From the NCBI RefSeq assembly GCF_041107455.1, contig NZ_JBGBPY010000001.1, positions 3,224,001-3,288,000 of the forward strand: a stretch of DNA of 64,000 bases, given 5' to 3'. A program made the position numbers and the translations under genes. Source of the DNA: Rhodanobacter humi. GTDB lineage: Bacteria > Pseudomonadota > Gammaproteobacteria > Xanthomonadales > Rhodanobacteraceae. Shown one piece after another: positions 26,033 to 39,335 of this stretch (position 1 is its first letter; each line of letters starts with the position of its first letter). Under the pieces are notes generated by a model that worked only from the letters and a program-made list of their open reading frames with translations, was not told the origin of the DNA and searched no databases.

Positions 26033-26668
26033 TTACGCCGCTGCTGTCCAGCCACCGCGGAAGACCGCTGGCGTCATCCCATAGGTGCGGACGAATTCGC
26101 GATTGAGATGCGCCTGGTCATGGAAGCCTGAAGAGAGCGCAGCTTCCACCACGGGAACCTGGCGGCGCAGCAGTGTCTTGGCCTGCTGCAGGGCGAGCAG
26201 CATGTGGAAGTTGTGCAGGCTGCTGCCGGTCTCGCGGTGGAAGGCGCGAGACAGGTGACCCTCGGACACCGCGCAGTCTCGCGCGAGCGCGGCGACATCG
26301 GTGCGCAACGACGGGCGCTGCGCCAGCAGCGTGGCGGCTCGTGCAGCCAGCATGGTGGTTTCGCGGGCAGCCGCGCGGGACGCGGGCACGAAGCGCGAGA
26401 CGAAGGCCCAGCCCTGCCGATCCAGCGGCTCGAAACGATGGACCACGCCGGCCGGCACGACCAGCGTGTCGCCGGCGGCCACGTCGCGACAGCCGTGGGG
26501 CAGACGCAGGCGCGCGCGACCGGCGAGCACATGCACGATCTCGTCGCCGGCGTGAAAGTGCGGGCGGAAACACCAGGCATGGCGTTTGCCCGCGATCGTT
26601 TCGACGGGAACGCCCGCCTCGCGACCAACCGCGAACGCGGTGCGGACGAGGGCAGGGCGTGCGCGCAT
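26033..26668 (-). CDS. AraC-family regulator with N-terminal cupin
   Basis: A 211-residue regulator. The N-terminal cupin (about 25-85) shows CFRPHFHAGDEIVHVLAGRA and VVPAGVVHRFEP, a small-molecule sensing barrel. The C-terminal double helix-turn-helix (about 115-205) contains CAVSEGHLSRAFHRETG and the AraC signature region SGFHDQAHLNREFVRTYGMTP. It is compact, close to the minimal size of the family. It stands 10 bp downstream of the thioesterase gene on the same strand, so it could be read through from uvrA. The target genes are unknown. Confidence 0.87.
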   Translation of the reverse strand: MRARPALVRTAFAVGREAGVPVETIAGKRHAWCFRPHFHAGDEIVHVLAGRARLRLPHGCRDVAAGDTLVVPAGVVHRFEPLDRQGWAFVSRFVPASRAAARETTMLAARAATLLAQRPSLRTDVAALARDCAVSEGHLSRAFHRETGSSLHNFHMLLALQQAKTLLRRQVPVVEAALSSGFHDQAHLNREFVRTYGMTPAVFRGGWTAAA

Positions 26669-26678
26669 GGCGGCGGGC

Positions 26679-27175
26679 CTAGCCGGGGCCGACCGCGTCG
26701 CGAATCGCCTGCGGCAGCGCCACCGGTTTGCCGGTGGCCGGATCCATCCACACCATCACCACGTGGCCGTCGCAGTAGAGGGTGTCGGCGTCGGCCACAT
26801 CCACCAAGCGGTGGGCTATGGTCATCGAGCTGTTGCCGATGCGCTCGCAATAGAGCTGCACGTGCAGCTGCGCCGGCCACTCGATCGGGCGGCGGTAGTT
26901 GAGCTGGACGGCGGCCATCACCGGCATGCTGTGTTCGTCGAACCACGGTCCGGGCACGTGGCTCAGCCACTGCAGGCGCGCCTCCTCCAGATAGGTGAGG
27001 TAGTTCGAGTTGTTGACGTGGTTGAAGGCGTCGAGATCGCGCCAGCGTGCGGCGATATCCGCCGTGAACAGAGGTTTCGGTGCGGCCGGCGCTGCATCGG
27101 CGACTGCCGGCGCGGCGGCGGGGTCGGCTTTCTTGCCGCGGCGGGCAGGCTTGGGCGATTCGCTGGCGGTCTTGC

Positions 27176-27179
<4 letters not shown>
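26679..27179 (-). CDS. Acyl-CoA thioesterase, hotdog (4HBT) family
   Basis: A 166-residue hotdog-fold thioesterase. The active region is [24 protein letters not shown], of which [10 protein letters not shown] with its Asp-His is the 4-hydroxybenzoyl-CoA thioesterase signature. The first about 36 residues are Ala/Pro/Lys-rich ([18 protein letters not shown]) and not part of the fold. The start overlaps the uvrA stop by 4 bp, so it is translationally coupled to uvrA. Substrate unknown; YbgC-like relatives act on short or medium acyl-CoAs. Confidence 0.85.
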
Positions 27180-30100
<2,921 letters not shown>

Positions 30101-30204
30101 GCGTGGGGTCGGAGGGGAAAAGTGAACTATACCAAACCGGGCAGGTTACTTATTGCCCGACGAAGTCGGGTCGCCGGGCCTGGCGTTTTTCGGTTGGTCA
30201 CGAT

Positions 30205-30234
30205 TTGACCAGAAGCCTTCCGGCTGGCTACAAT
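30205..30234 (+). promoter_or_regulatory. Promoter of rplU-rpmA
   Basis: TTGACC (30205-30210), an 18-bp spacer and TACAAT (30229-30234). This is the best sigma-70-like match in the 201-bp divergent region. It leaves an about 60-nt leader before the rplU ATG, which is preceded by the ribosome site AGAAGGGA. Confidence 0.65.
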
Positions 30235-30301
30235 CCCCGGTTCGTCCGGCCCGAAAGGCCGTGACGGAACCCAAGAGAATAACGACAGAAGGGATAATCC
30301 C

Positions 30302-30616
30302 ATGAGTTACGCAGTCATCAAGACCGGTGGCAAGCAGTATCGCGTGCAGCAGGGCGATGTCCTGCGCGTGGAGCTGCTGGACGCCGAAGAAGGCGCCGCC
30401 GTGAAGTTCGACCAGGTGTTGCTGGTCGGCGAAGGCGAGTCGATCACCGTCGGTGCGCCGACCGTGGCCGGCGCCACCGTGTCCGCCACCGTGCGCAAGC
30501 ACGGCCGCGCCGACAAGATCCGCATCATCAAGTTCCGCCGCCGCAAGCACCACAAGAAGCAGCAGGGTCATCGGCAGCACTTCACCGAAGTCGAGATCAC
30601 GGGCATCAACGCCTGA
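30302..30616 (+). CDS. rplU: 50S ribosomal protein L21
   Basis: Large-subunit protein bound to 23S rRNA. It has 104 residues, the normal length, starting [16 protein letters not shown] and ending in the basic [17 protein letters not shown] region. It is the first gene of the conserved rplU-rpmA-obgE string and has a good sigma-70-like promoter upstream. Confidence 0.98.
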   Translation: MSYAVIKTGGKQYRVQQGDVLRVELLDAEEGAAVKFDQVLLVGEGESITVGAPTVAGATVSATVRKHGRADKIRIIKFRRRKHHKKQQGHRQHFTEVEITGINA

Positions 30617-30638
30617 TTAGAGCCGGAGAGAACAAGTC

Positions 30639-30896
30639 ATGGCACACAAAAAAGGCGTAGGTTCGTCCCGCAACGGTCGCGACTCCAACCCGAAGTACCT
30701 GGGCGTGAAGGTGTACGGCGGCCAGGCCGTCGAGGCCGGCAACATCATCGTGCGTCAGCGCGGCACCCAGTTCCATGCCGGCAGCGGCGTGGGCCTCGGC
30801 CGCGACCACACCCTGTTCGCCCTGATGGACGGCAAGGTGGAGTTCAAGGTTCGCGGCGAGAACAACCGCCGCTTCGTCAACGTCGTGAAGGGCTGA
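30639..30896 (+). CDS. rpmA: 50S ribosomal protein L27
   Basis: Large-subunit protein whose N-terminal tail reaches the peptidyl-transferase centre. It has 85 residues, starting [19 protein letters not shown] and with [11 protein letters not shown]. It lies 22 bp after rplU and is followed by an intrinsic terminator. Confidence 0.98.
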   Translation: MAHKKGVGSSRNGRDSNPKYLGVKVYGGQAVEAGNIIVRQRGTQFHAGSGVGLGRDHTLFALMDGKVEFKVRGENNRRFVNVVKG

Positions 30897-32248
<1,352 letters not shown>

Positions 32249-32252
<4 letters not shown>

Positions 32253-33046
32253 ACGCTTCTGTGCAGGATCAGCTCCAGCACTGCCTTGCTGCCGAAGAAC
32301 GCCAACAGCAACACGGCCATGCCGGTCAGGCACAGGTTCACCGCGCTGCGTCCGCGCCAGCCGTGCTTCCAGCGGCCCCATAACAGGGTGCCGAAGATCA
32401 GCCAGGCGATCACGCTGAGCACCGTGGTGTGGATCAGGTGCTGGGCGCGGATGTTCTGGATGAACAAGAGGCCGCTCAGCAGGGTCAGCGTGAGCAGGGC
32501 GAAGCCGGCGCCGATCAGGCGGAACAGCAGCGCCTCGGTCTGCACCAGTGGCGGCAACGCTTTCATCACACGCGCCGGCCGGTGCGCGCGCAGCGCGCGC
32601 TCCTGCACCGCCAGCAGCACCGCCAGCACCGCGGCGATCGACAGCAGGCTGTAGCCGAGCAGGGCGATCGCCACGTGCAGGCTGATCTGCCAGTCCAGCG
32701 GATTCGGCGTGGTGGGCGGCGCGAGGAAGATGTCCAGTCCCAGCAGCAGCGCTGCCAGCGGGAACACGATCACGCCCAGCCCGGCCACCGGCCGCGCCAG
32801 GTTCACCAGCAGAGTCAGCGCCGCCACCACGCAGGCCACCAGCGACAGCGCGGCGAAGAAGTGCAGGTCCAGCCGGCCGCCATGCGCCCCCATGAGCACC
32901 GCGATGTGCAGCAGCACGCCCAGCGTGGCGGCGAGCAGCCCCAGCCGCTGCGGCGAGCGCGGGCAGCCGGTCAGCGGCGCCGCCAGCAGGCTGGCACCGC
33001 CGAGGTAGCACACGATGGCGAGGATGGAAGGCAGGGCGAGCGACAT
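32249..33046 (-). CDS. ypjD: YpjD/CcsA-like inner-membrane protein (cytochrome c assembly family)
   Basis: A 265-residue protein with about eight hydrophobic segments and the CcsA/HemX-type core WQISLHVAIALLGYSLLSIA. Its C-terminal part has HTTVLSVIAWLIFGTLLWGRWKHGWRGR, seen here as VIAWLIFGTLLWGRWKHGWR. In gammaproteobacteria this gene (ypjD, also corE) sits divergent from ffh. Here the order is kept, but three genes stand between them. ATG 33046 starts at a hydrophobic N-terminus. The stop codon (TAG) comes from the palindromic repeat. Its function is not settled. Confidence 0.85.
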
Positions 33047-33111
33047 GGCGGACGAGTTTGGCACAGGGCTGCGGTTTGCGTGAACGCAGGGCATGACTTC
33101 CGTCACTGGTT

Positions 33112-33135
33112 ATATTTAGAGATTTGTCTAAATAT
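33112..33135. promoter_or_regulatory. Perfect palindromic operator upstream of the ArsR/SdpR-type gene
   Basis: ATATTTAGA (33112-33120) and TCTAAATAT (33127-33135) form a perfect 9-bp inverted repeat around GATTTG. It is strikingly AT-rich in this GC-rich DNA and lies 30 bp before the ArsR start, where an autorepressor of that family would bind. It also lies between the regulator and the divergent ypjD. Confidence 0.7.
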
Positions 33136-33164
33136 CTATGCATGTACCGTGTGCGGCGAGGCCG

Positions 33165-33452
33165 ATGAAGCAGCAGGAAGTGTTCAAGGCGCTGGCCGAT
33201 CCCACCCGGCGCGCGATCCTGAAGCGCCTGCAGGGCGGCGCCTTGACCGCCGGCGAGATCGGCGAGGCGTTCGACATCACGCCGGCCTCGCTGTCGCACC
33301 ACTTCGCCGTGCTCAAGCATGCCGACCTGGTACGCACCGAGCGGCAGGGGCAGTTCATCGTCTACTCGCTCAACAGCACCGTGATGGAGGATCTCACCCG
33401 CATGGTGCTGGATCTGTTTCCGTCGAAAGGGAGTCAGGGAGGCAAACGATGA
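33165..33452 (+). CDS. ArsR-family regulator, SdpR-like
   Basis: A 95-residue winged-helix repressor. It begins KQQEVFKALADPTRRAILKRL and has GGALTAGEIGEAFDITPASLSHHFAVLKHADL (recognition helix SLSHHFAVLK), then RQGQFIVYSLN. There is no metal-binding cysteine motif, as expected for SdpR-type members. ATG 33165 fits the family; an in-frame ATG at 33138 lies just past the operator. It overlaps the SdpI-type gene by 4 bp (ATGA), the standard sdpR-sdpI arrangement. It probably represses its own operon through the palindrome at 33112-33135. Confidence 0.9.
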   Translation: MKQQEVFKALADPTRRAILKRLQGGALTAGEIGEAFDITPASLSHHFAVLKHADLVRTERQGQFIVYSLNSTVMEDLTRMVLDLFPSKGSQGGKR

Positions 33453-34093
33453 AATGGCATCGCAATCTGCTGGTGTCCGCGGTCTTTGTCGTGCTGGCGG
33501 TGATCGCAGGCGTGTGGTTGTACCCGCGACTGCCGGCCGAGGTACCCACGCACTGGGACCTGCACAACCACGTCAACGGTGTCACGCCGCGCTTCTGGGC
33601 GGCCGCATTCCCGGCGTTGGGCGTGCTCATCGTGGCGGTGCTGTCCGTGGTGCTGCCGGCGGTTTCGCCGCGCCAGTTCGCGATCAGGCGGTTCGAGGGC
33701 GTGTGGGGCGTGCTGATGCTGGTCATGCAGGGCTTCATGCTGGTCGCCGGCCTCGGCATCTTGCTGCCCGGGGCTGGCTATGCCGTGTCGATGCCGAGCA
33801 TCGTCATGCTGGCGGCCGGCGTGTTGTACCTGTTGCTCGGCAACTACATGGGCAAGCTGCGCCGCAACTTCTTCATCGGCATCCGCACGCCGTGGACGCT
33901 GGCCAGCGACGCGGTATGGGAACGCACGCACCGTTTCGGCGGCCGGCTGTTCATGCTGGGCGGCCTGGCGGTGGTGCTCATCGCCATGGTCGATCCCGCG
34001 CCGTGGCTGCTGCTGATCGTGCTGGCGGTGGTGTGGCTGATCGCGGCGGGGTACTCGTACTACATCCACTTGCAGCTGGAAGGCAGCCGCTGA
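33449..34093 (+). CDS. SdpI-family membrane protein (DUF1648)
   Basis: A 214-residue membrane protein with about six hydrophobic segments. The DUF1648 region carries YPRLPAEVPTHWDLHNHVNG and the SdpI region carries RRNFFIGIRTPWTLASDAVWERTHRFGGRLF (visible as IGIRTPWTL and WERTHRFGG). Bacillus SdpI gives immunity to the SdpC toxin and sequesters SdpR at the membrane. No sdpC-like toxin gene is present here, so the role is unknown. It is coupled to the regulator by a 4-bp overlap. Confidence 0.88.
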   Translation: MKWHRNLLVSAVFVVLAVIAGVWLYPRLPAEVPTHWDLHNHVNGVTPRFWAAAFPALGVLIVAVLSVVLPAVSPRQFAIRRFEGVWGVLMLVMQGFMLVAGLGILLPGAGYAVSMPSIVMLAAGVLYLLLGNYMGKLRRNFFIGIRTPWTLASDAVWERTHRFGGRLFMLGGLAVVLIAMVDPAPWLLLIVLAVVWLIAAGYSYYIHLQLEGSR

Positions 34094-34112
34094 CCAGCGA
34101 GGAGATACGCGC

Positions 34113-35450
34113 ATGTTCAAGCGAGCAACGGGTTTGACGATAGCCATGCTCGGCATGGTGTTGACGGTGCCGGTCGTGGCGCAGCCTGCGGCGACCTGCC
34201 AGGCACACGGACAGGCCGCGCTGGAGGCCTGGACGCAAGGGCGCTTCGACCAGGTCGGCAAGGATTTTGCCCCCGTGATGGCTGGCAAGCTCACGCCGGA
34301 GATGCTGCGCCAGGTCTGGGGGCAACTGCAGTCGCAGGCGGGCAGCTTCAAGTCGCTGGGCGCCTTGGCGCCACGATCATTGGGCGGGCAGGACGTGCTG
34401 GTCGCGATGCTGACGTTTTCCGATGCGCCGTTGGCGGCGATCATCCACTGCGACGCGCAGGCCCGCATCGACGGTTTCCGGGTGGTGCCCGCTGCGTCCG
34501 TGCAACCGGTCGCCGTCGCGCCGGAGCCGGCGATACCCGATGCGGTATCGCGGGCCATGCCGGTGCCTTCGCCGCTGGGGCCGTTGCCCGGCACGTTGAC
34601 CTTGCCCGAAGGCGAGGGGCCGTTCCCGGCGGTGTTGCTGGTGGCCGGCTCCGGTCCGCACGACCAGGACGAGACGATCGGTCCGAACAAACCGTTCCGC
34701 GATCTGGCCGCTGGGCTGGCCAAGGCGGGCGTGGCGACGTTGCGCTATGACAAGCGCACGTATGCTCACGCCGCGCAGATCGACGCGCAGGCTTTCACCG
34801 TGGACGATGAGGTGACCGATGATGCGCTCGCCGCCGCACGCCTGTTGGCGCAGCAGCCGGGCATCGATCCGCGCCGCGTGTTCGTGCTGGGCCACAGCCT
34901 GGGCGCGATGATGGCGCCGCGCATCGGTCAGCGCGATCCGCAGCTGGCGGGGCTGATCCTGCTGGCGGCGCCAGCGCGGCCCTTGCTGGAAATTTCCGCC
35001 CAACAGGTGCGCGAGCAGGGGCAGCGCAGCCACGAGACGGCGGCACAGATCGCGGCCGGCGAGCAGGCCATCGTGGCCGAGCGGAAACTGCTGGCCGCGG
35101 CCGATCCGCGGCATCCCCCGGTGGGCTCGTTCGGCGGCATGCCGCAACGCTACTGGCTGAGCCTGCACGAGGTCCATCAAGTGGAGGTGGCGAAAAAGTC
35201 GTCGATGCCGATGCTGATCCTGCAGGGCGGTGGCGATTTCCAGGTGTCGCCCACGCTGGATTTCGCACGCTGGCAGCAGGCGCTGGCGGGGCGGCCGCAG
35301 ACGGACTTCCACCTGTATCCCGGCCTCAGCCACCTGTTCATGCCGGCGGGCAAGACGGAGACGGTAGCCGATTACCAGACGCCGGCCCACGTGGATGCGA
35401 AGGTGATCGCCGACATTGCGGCCTGGGTGAAGACGCGGCCGGCGCGCTGA
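34113..35450 (+). CDS. Exported alpha/beta hydrolase with N-terminal DUF3887-type domain
   Basis: A 445-residue protein with a signal peptide (about 1-23, ending VVAQPA). The N-terminal domain (about 28-125) resembles DUF3887. The C-terminal alpha/beta hydrolase (about 150-445) shows PAVLLVAGSGPHDQDETIG, LRYDKRTYAH, the nucleophile elbow GHSLGAMMAP, and a late PGLSHLF histidine. Such proteins are annotated as dienelactone-hydrolase-like or peptidase-like; the substrate is unknown. It follows the SdpI-type gene by 19 bp and may share its control. Confidence 0.82.
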   Translation: MFKRATGLTIAMLGMVLTVPVVAQPAATCQAHGQAALEAWTQGRFDQVGKDFAPVMAGKLTPEMLRQVWGQLQSQAGSFKSLGALAPRSLGGQDVLVAMLTFSDAPLAAIIHCDAQARIDGFRVVPAASVQPVAVAPEPAIPDAVSRAMPVPSPLGPLPGTLTLPEGEGPFPAVLLVAGSGPHDQDETIGPNKPFRDLAAGLAKAGVATLRYDKRTYAHAAQIDAQAFTVDDEVTDDALAAARLLAQQPGIDPRRVFVLGHSLGAMMAPRIGQRDPQLAGLILLAAPARPLLEISAQQVREQGQRSHETAAQIAAGEQAIVAERKLLAAADPRHPPVGSFGGMPQRYWLSLHEVHQVEVAKKSSMPMLILQGGGDFQVSPTLDFARWQQALAGRPQTDFHLYPGLSHLFMPAGKTETVADYQTPAHVDAKVIADIAAWVKTRPAR

Positions 35451-35461
35451 GCGGGCTCGGT

Positions 35462-35467
35462 TATAAT
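35462..35467 (+). promoter_or_regulatory. -10 box of ffh (TATAAT)
   Basis: A perfect TATAAT in the 47-bp gap before ffh. It would leave a leader of about 24 nt. The -35 region lies in the end of the hydrolase gene and is not a recognisable match. Confidence 0.5.
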
Positions 35468-35497
35468 CACCCGTTCGCTCATACCGATGCCGCCCCC

Positions 35498-36883
<1,386 letters not shown>

Positions 36884-36896
36884 CGCGAGTACCAGC

Positions 36897-37007
36897 GCGG
36901 GCCATGGATGGCCCGCTCGTTTCCATCGCCGCGGCGATGGAAACGGAGCCAAGGCCGGCGAGCCGGCCTTGGCGAGCCCGGGAAGGGCAGGAAAGCCCTT
37001 CCCGGGC
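36897..37007. repeat. Four tandem perfect inverted repeats between ffh and rpsP
   Basis: Four consecutive palindromes within 111 bp: GCGGGCCAT/ATGGCCCGC (36897-36916), CGTTTCCATCGCC/GGCGATGGAAACG (36918-36945), GCCAAGGCCGGC/GCCGGCCTTGGC (36948-36973) and GCCCGGGAAGGGC/GCCCTTCCCGGGC (36976-37007). All arms are perfect, and the gaps between hairpins are 1-2 bp. The spacers are 2, 2, 2 and 6 nt. Only the sequence beyond 37020 (CTTCGTCTTTT) is T-containing. Confidence 0.9.
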
Positions 37008-37074
37008 AGTCAGGCAAGGCTTCGTCTTTTCAGGTGGACCGGCGCCACCTCTTCCTTTTTTAACCACAATTCCC

Positions 37075-37080
37075 TAAAAT
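37075..37080 (+). promoter_or_regulatory. Possible -10 box of rpsP (TAAAAT)
   Basis: TAAAAT lies in the most AT-rich part of the ffh-rpsP gap, after CTTCCTTTTTTAACC. It would leave an about 60-nt leader before rpsP. A clear -35 match is not visible. Confidence 0.4.
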
Positions 37081-37147
37081 GCCGCGTTTACCGCGCACGC
37101 CACACGTGCGTGTGGCCGGCGATTCCGGCATCTCTGGAGCTTTCATC

Positions 37148-37402
37148 ATGGTCAAGATTCGTCTTTCGCGCGGTGGCGCCAAGGGCCGCCCGTTCTACCA
37201 CGTCGTGGTCACCGATCAGCGCAACAAGCGCGATGGTCGCAACATCGAGAACGTGGGCTATTACAACCCGGTCGCTGCGGGCAAGGACAAGCGCCTCGAG
37301 CTGAACGTCGCGCGCGTGCAGGAGTGGGTGGGCAAGGGCGCCCAGCTGAGCGACAAGGTCGCCGCGCTCGTGAAGGAAGCCGGCAAGCAGCAGGCGGCCT
37401 GA
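37148..37402 (+). CDS. rpsP: 30S ribosomal protein S16
   Basis: Small-subunit assembly protein, 84 residues, starting [20 protein letters not shown] and with [13 protein letters not shown]. It heads the conserved rpsP-rimM-trmD-rplS operon. ATG 37148 is the only start compatible with the family N-terminus. Confidence 0.98.
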   Translation: MVKIRLSRGGAKGRPFYHVVVTDQRNKRDGRNIENVGYYNPVAAGKDKRLELNVARVQEWVGKGAQLSDKVAALVKEAGKQQAA

Positions 37403-37404
37403 AC

Positions 37405-37920
37405 GTGACGACAGCCGGTCGGCGCGTCCCGGTCGGGCGCATCGTCGGGCTGCATGGCGTGCAGGGCTGGATCAAGCTCGAATCCTGGACCGAGCCCCGC
37501 ACGAAGATCTTCGATTACCACCCCTGGCTGCTGGCAACGGCGCCGGATGCGGTCACGGAGGTCACGGGAGCGAAGGGGCGCCCGCAAGGCAAGGGCTTGG
37601 TGGCCCAACTGCCCGGCGTGGACGACCGCGATACGGCAGCCGCCCTCGTCGGCAGCGACATCTACGTCGCCCGCGAGCAGTTGCCGCCTCCTGGCAAGGA
37701 CGAGTATTACTGGGTCGACCTCGAGGGCTTGGAGGTCGTCACCACCGAAGGCGCGGTGCTCGGGCGGGTCAGCCACCTGTTCGCCACCGGCGCCAACGAC
37801 GTGGTGGTGGTGCGGGACGGTACGCGCGAGCGGCTGATCCCCTTCATCCAGGGCAGTTACGTGCGTTCGGTGGACCTGTCCGGCGGGCGCATGGTGGTGG
37901 ACTGGGACCCCGAATTCTGA
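37405..37920 (+). CDS. rimM: 16S rRNA processing protein RimM
   Basis: Assembly factor of the 30S head that binds S19. It has 171 residues. The N-terminal RimM domain shows [21 protein letters not shown] and the C-terminal PRC-barrel has [16 protein letters not shown] and [16 protein letters not shown]. The start is a GTG at 37405, only 2 bp after the rpsP stop; no suitable ATG exists in frame before the conserved region. Confidence 0.95.
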   Translation: MTTAGRRVPVGRIVGLHGVQGWIKLESWTEPRTKIFDYHPWLLATAPDAVTEVTGAKGRPQGKGLVAQLPGVDDRDTAAALVGSDIYVAREQLPPPGKDEYYWVDLEGLEVVTTEGAVLGRVSHLFATGANDVVVVRDGTRERLIPFIQGSYVRSVDLSGGRMVVDWDPEF

Positions 37921-37939
37921 AAGCTGGAGTTTGAGGTCC

Positions 37940-38692
37940 ATGCGCATCGACGTCGTCACGCTGTTTCCCGACTTCATGCGCCAGTGTGCCGCCGTCGGTG
38001 TGGTGGGACGCGCGCAGCAGCGCGAGCTGCTGCAGGTGGAAACCTGGAACCCGCGCGACTACGCCACCGACAACTACCGCACCGTGGACGGCCGCACCTG
38101 CGGCGGCGGGCCCGGGATGGTGATGCTGATCGAGCCCTTGCGGGCGGCCCTCAAGGCCATGCGCGAGGCGGCGCCGGAACCGGTGCACGTGATTTACCTG
38201 AGTCCGCAGGGAGCGCGGCTCACGCAGGGCAAGGTGGAGGCGCTGGCGAAGCTGCCGCGCATCGCCTTGCTCTGCGGGCGTTACGAGGGTGTGGACGAAC
38301 GCCTGCTGGCGCACGAGGTCGACGAGGAGCTTTCCATCGGCGACTATGTGCTGTCCGGCGGCGAGCTGGGAGCCGCCGTGGTGATCGACGCGGTGGGCAG
38401 GTTGCAGGACGGTGCGTTGAACGACGCGCAGTCCGCCGAGCAGGATTCGTTCTCGAACGGCCTGCTGGACTGCCCGCACTACGCGAAGCCGGTGAGCGAC
38501 GCCTACGGCGAGGTGCCGGCGGTGCTGCTCTCCGGCGACCACGCGGCGATCCGCCGCTGGCGCCTGAAGCAGGCGCTGGGACGGACTTGGCTCAGGCGTC
38601 CGGAGCTGTTGGCGCAACGCGCGCTGGATGCGGAATCCCGCGCGTTGCTGGAAGAATTCCGTCGCGAACATTTCGCGTCGGGTCGACATTGA
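37940..38692 (+). CDS. trmD: tRNA (guanine-N1)-methyltransferase TrmD
   Basis: Makes m1G37 in tRNAs for Leu, Pro and Arg, using the knotted SPOUT fold. It has 250 residues. Motifs are [44 protein letters not shown] and the knot region [17 protein letters not shown] 37940 is preferred over an in-frame TTG at 37931. The stop codon lies in the sequence ATTGAAGAGTGCGG, which is the edge of the double-hairpin element, so the gene ends inside the repeat. Confidence 0.97.
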   Translation: MRIDVVTLFPDFMRQCAAVGVVGRAQQRELLQVETWNPRDYATDNYRTVDGRTCGGGPGMVMLIEPLRAALKAMREAAPEPVHVIYLSPQGARLTQGKVEALAKLPRIALLCGRYEGVDERLLAHEVDEELSIGDYVLSGGELGAAVVIDAVGRLQDGALNDAQSAEQDSFSNGLLDCPHYAKPVSDAYGEVPAVLLSGDHAAIRRWRLKQALGRTWLRRPELLAQRALDAESRALLEEFRREHFASGRH

Positions 38693-38750
38693 AGAGTGCG
38701 GTCATGGATGACCGCTGTTTGATTCTTGCGATCAGGGACGATCGCAAAAA
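38690..38750 (-). repeat. Double-hairpin element, copy 1
   Basis: Hairpin GCGGTCAT/ATGACCGC (38698-38715) and hairpin TTGCGATC/GATCGCAA (38726-38747), both perfect. Read on the minus strand, it gives the order hairpin A, AAGAATCAAAC, hairpin B, ACTCTTCAAT, matching the other copies. It overlaps the trmD stop and fills half of the gap before rplS. Confidence 0.85.
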
Positions 38751-38824
38751 CTAACCATCGCGGCCAGGGAACGCCGCTTACAGAACTACCGCGGCACGGA
38801 ACGTCGCAAACCACTGAGGTCGCC

Positions 38825-39220
38825 ATGAACAAGATCATCCAGCAGTTCGAAGCCGAGCAGATCACCCGCCCCTTGCCGGAGTTCGGCGCCGGCGACACCG
38901 TGGTGGTCAACGTCAAGGTGAAGGAAGGCAATCGCGAGCGCGTGCAGGCCTTCGAAGGCATCGTCATCGCCAAGCGCAACCGCGGCCTGCATTCGGCCTT
39001 CACCGTGCGCAAGATTTCGCACGGCACTGGCGTGGAGCGCGTGTTCCAGGCGCACAGCCCGGCGATCGATTCGGTCGAGGTGAAGCGCAAGGGCAAGGTG
39101 CGCGGCGCCAAGCTGTACTACCTGCGTGGCCTGGAAGGCAAGGCTGCCCGCATCAAGGAAGACATCGCTGCCGCCGCCGCGATCAAGGCCGCGAACAAGG
39201 CTGCTGCCAGCGCCGAGTAA
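38825..39220 (+). CDS. rplS: 50S ribosomal protein L19
   Basis: Large-subunit protein at the 30S-50S interface. It has 131 residues: [13 protein letters not shown] at the start, [29 protein letters not shown] and [22 protein letters not shown] in the core, ending in an Ala-rich tail about 10 residues longer than in E. coli. It is the last gene of the rpsP operon, followed by a strong terminator. Confidence 0.97.
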   Translation: MNKIIQQFEAEQITRPLPEFGAGDTVVVNVKVKEGNRERVQAFEGIVIAKRNRGLHSAFTVRKISHGTGVERVFQAHSPAIDSVEVKRKGKVRGAKLYYLRGLEGKAARIKEDIAAAAAIKAANKAAASAE

Positions 39221-39244
39221 GCGCGAGCGCCATCCGCTGCACAA

Positions 39245-39284
39245 ACAAGAAACCCGCGGAGCGATCCGCGGGTTTCTTGTTTCT
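39245..39284. terminator. Strong bidirectional terminator after rplS
   Basis: CAAGAAACCCGCGGA (39246-39260) and TCCGCGGGTTTCTTG (39265-39279) form a perfect 15-bp stem with a 4-nt loop, followed by TTTCTTG. On the minus strand it serves the fimX-like gene, whose stop is at 39336. Confidence 0.85.
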
Positions 39285-39335
39285 TGTTGCGTCGAAGCCA
39301 CGACCTCGTGCGGCGAGCGCACAGTGGCGCCGCGC

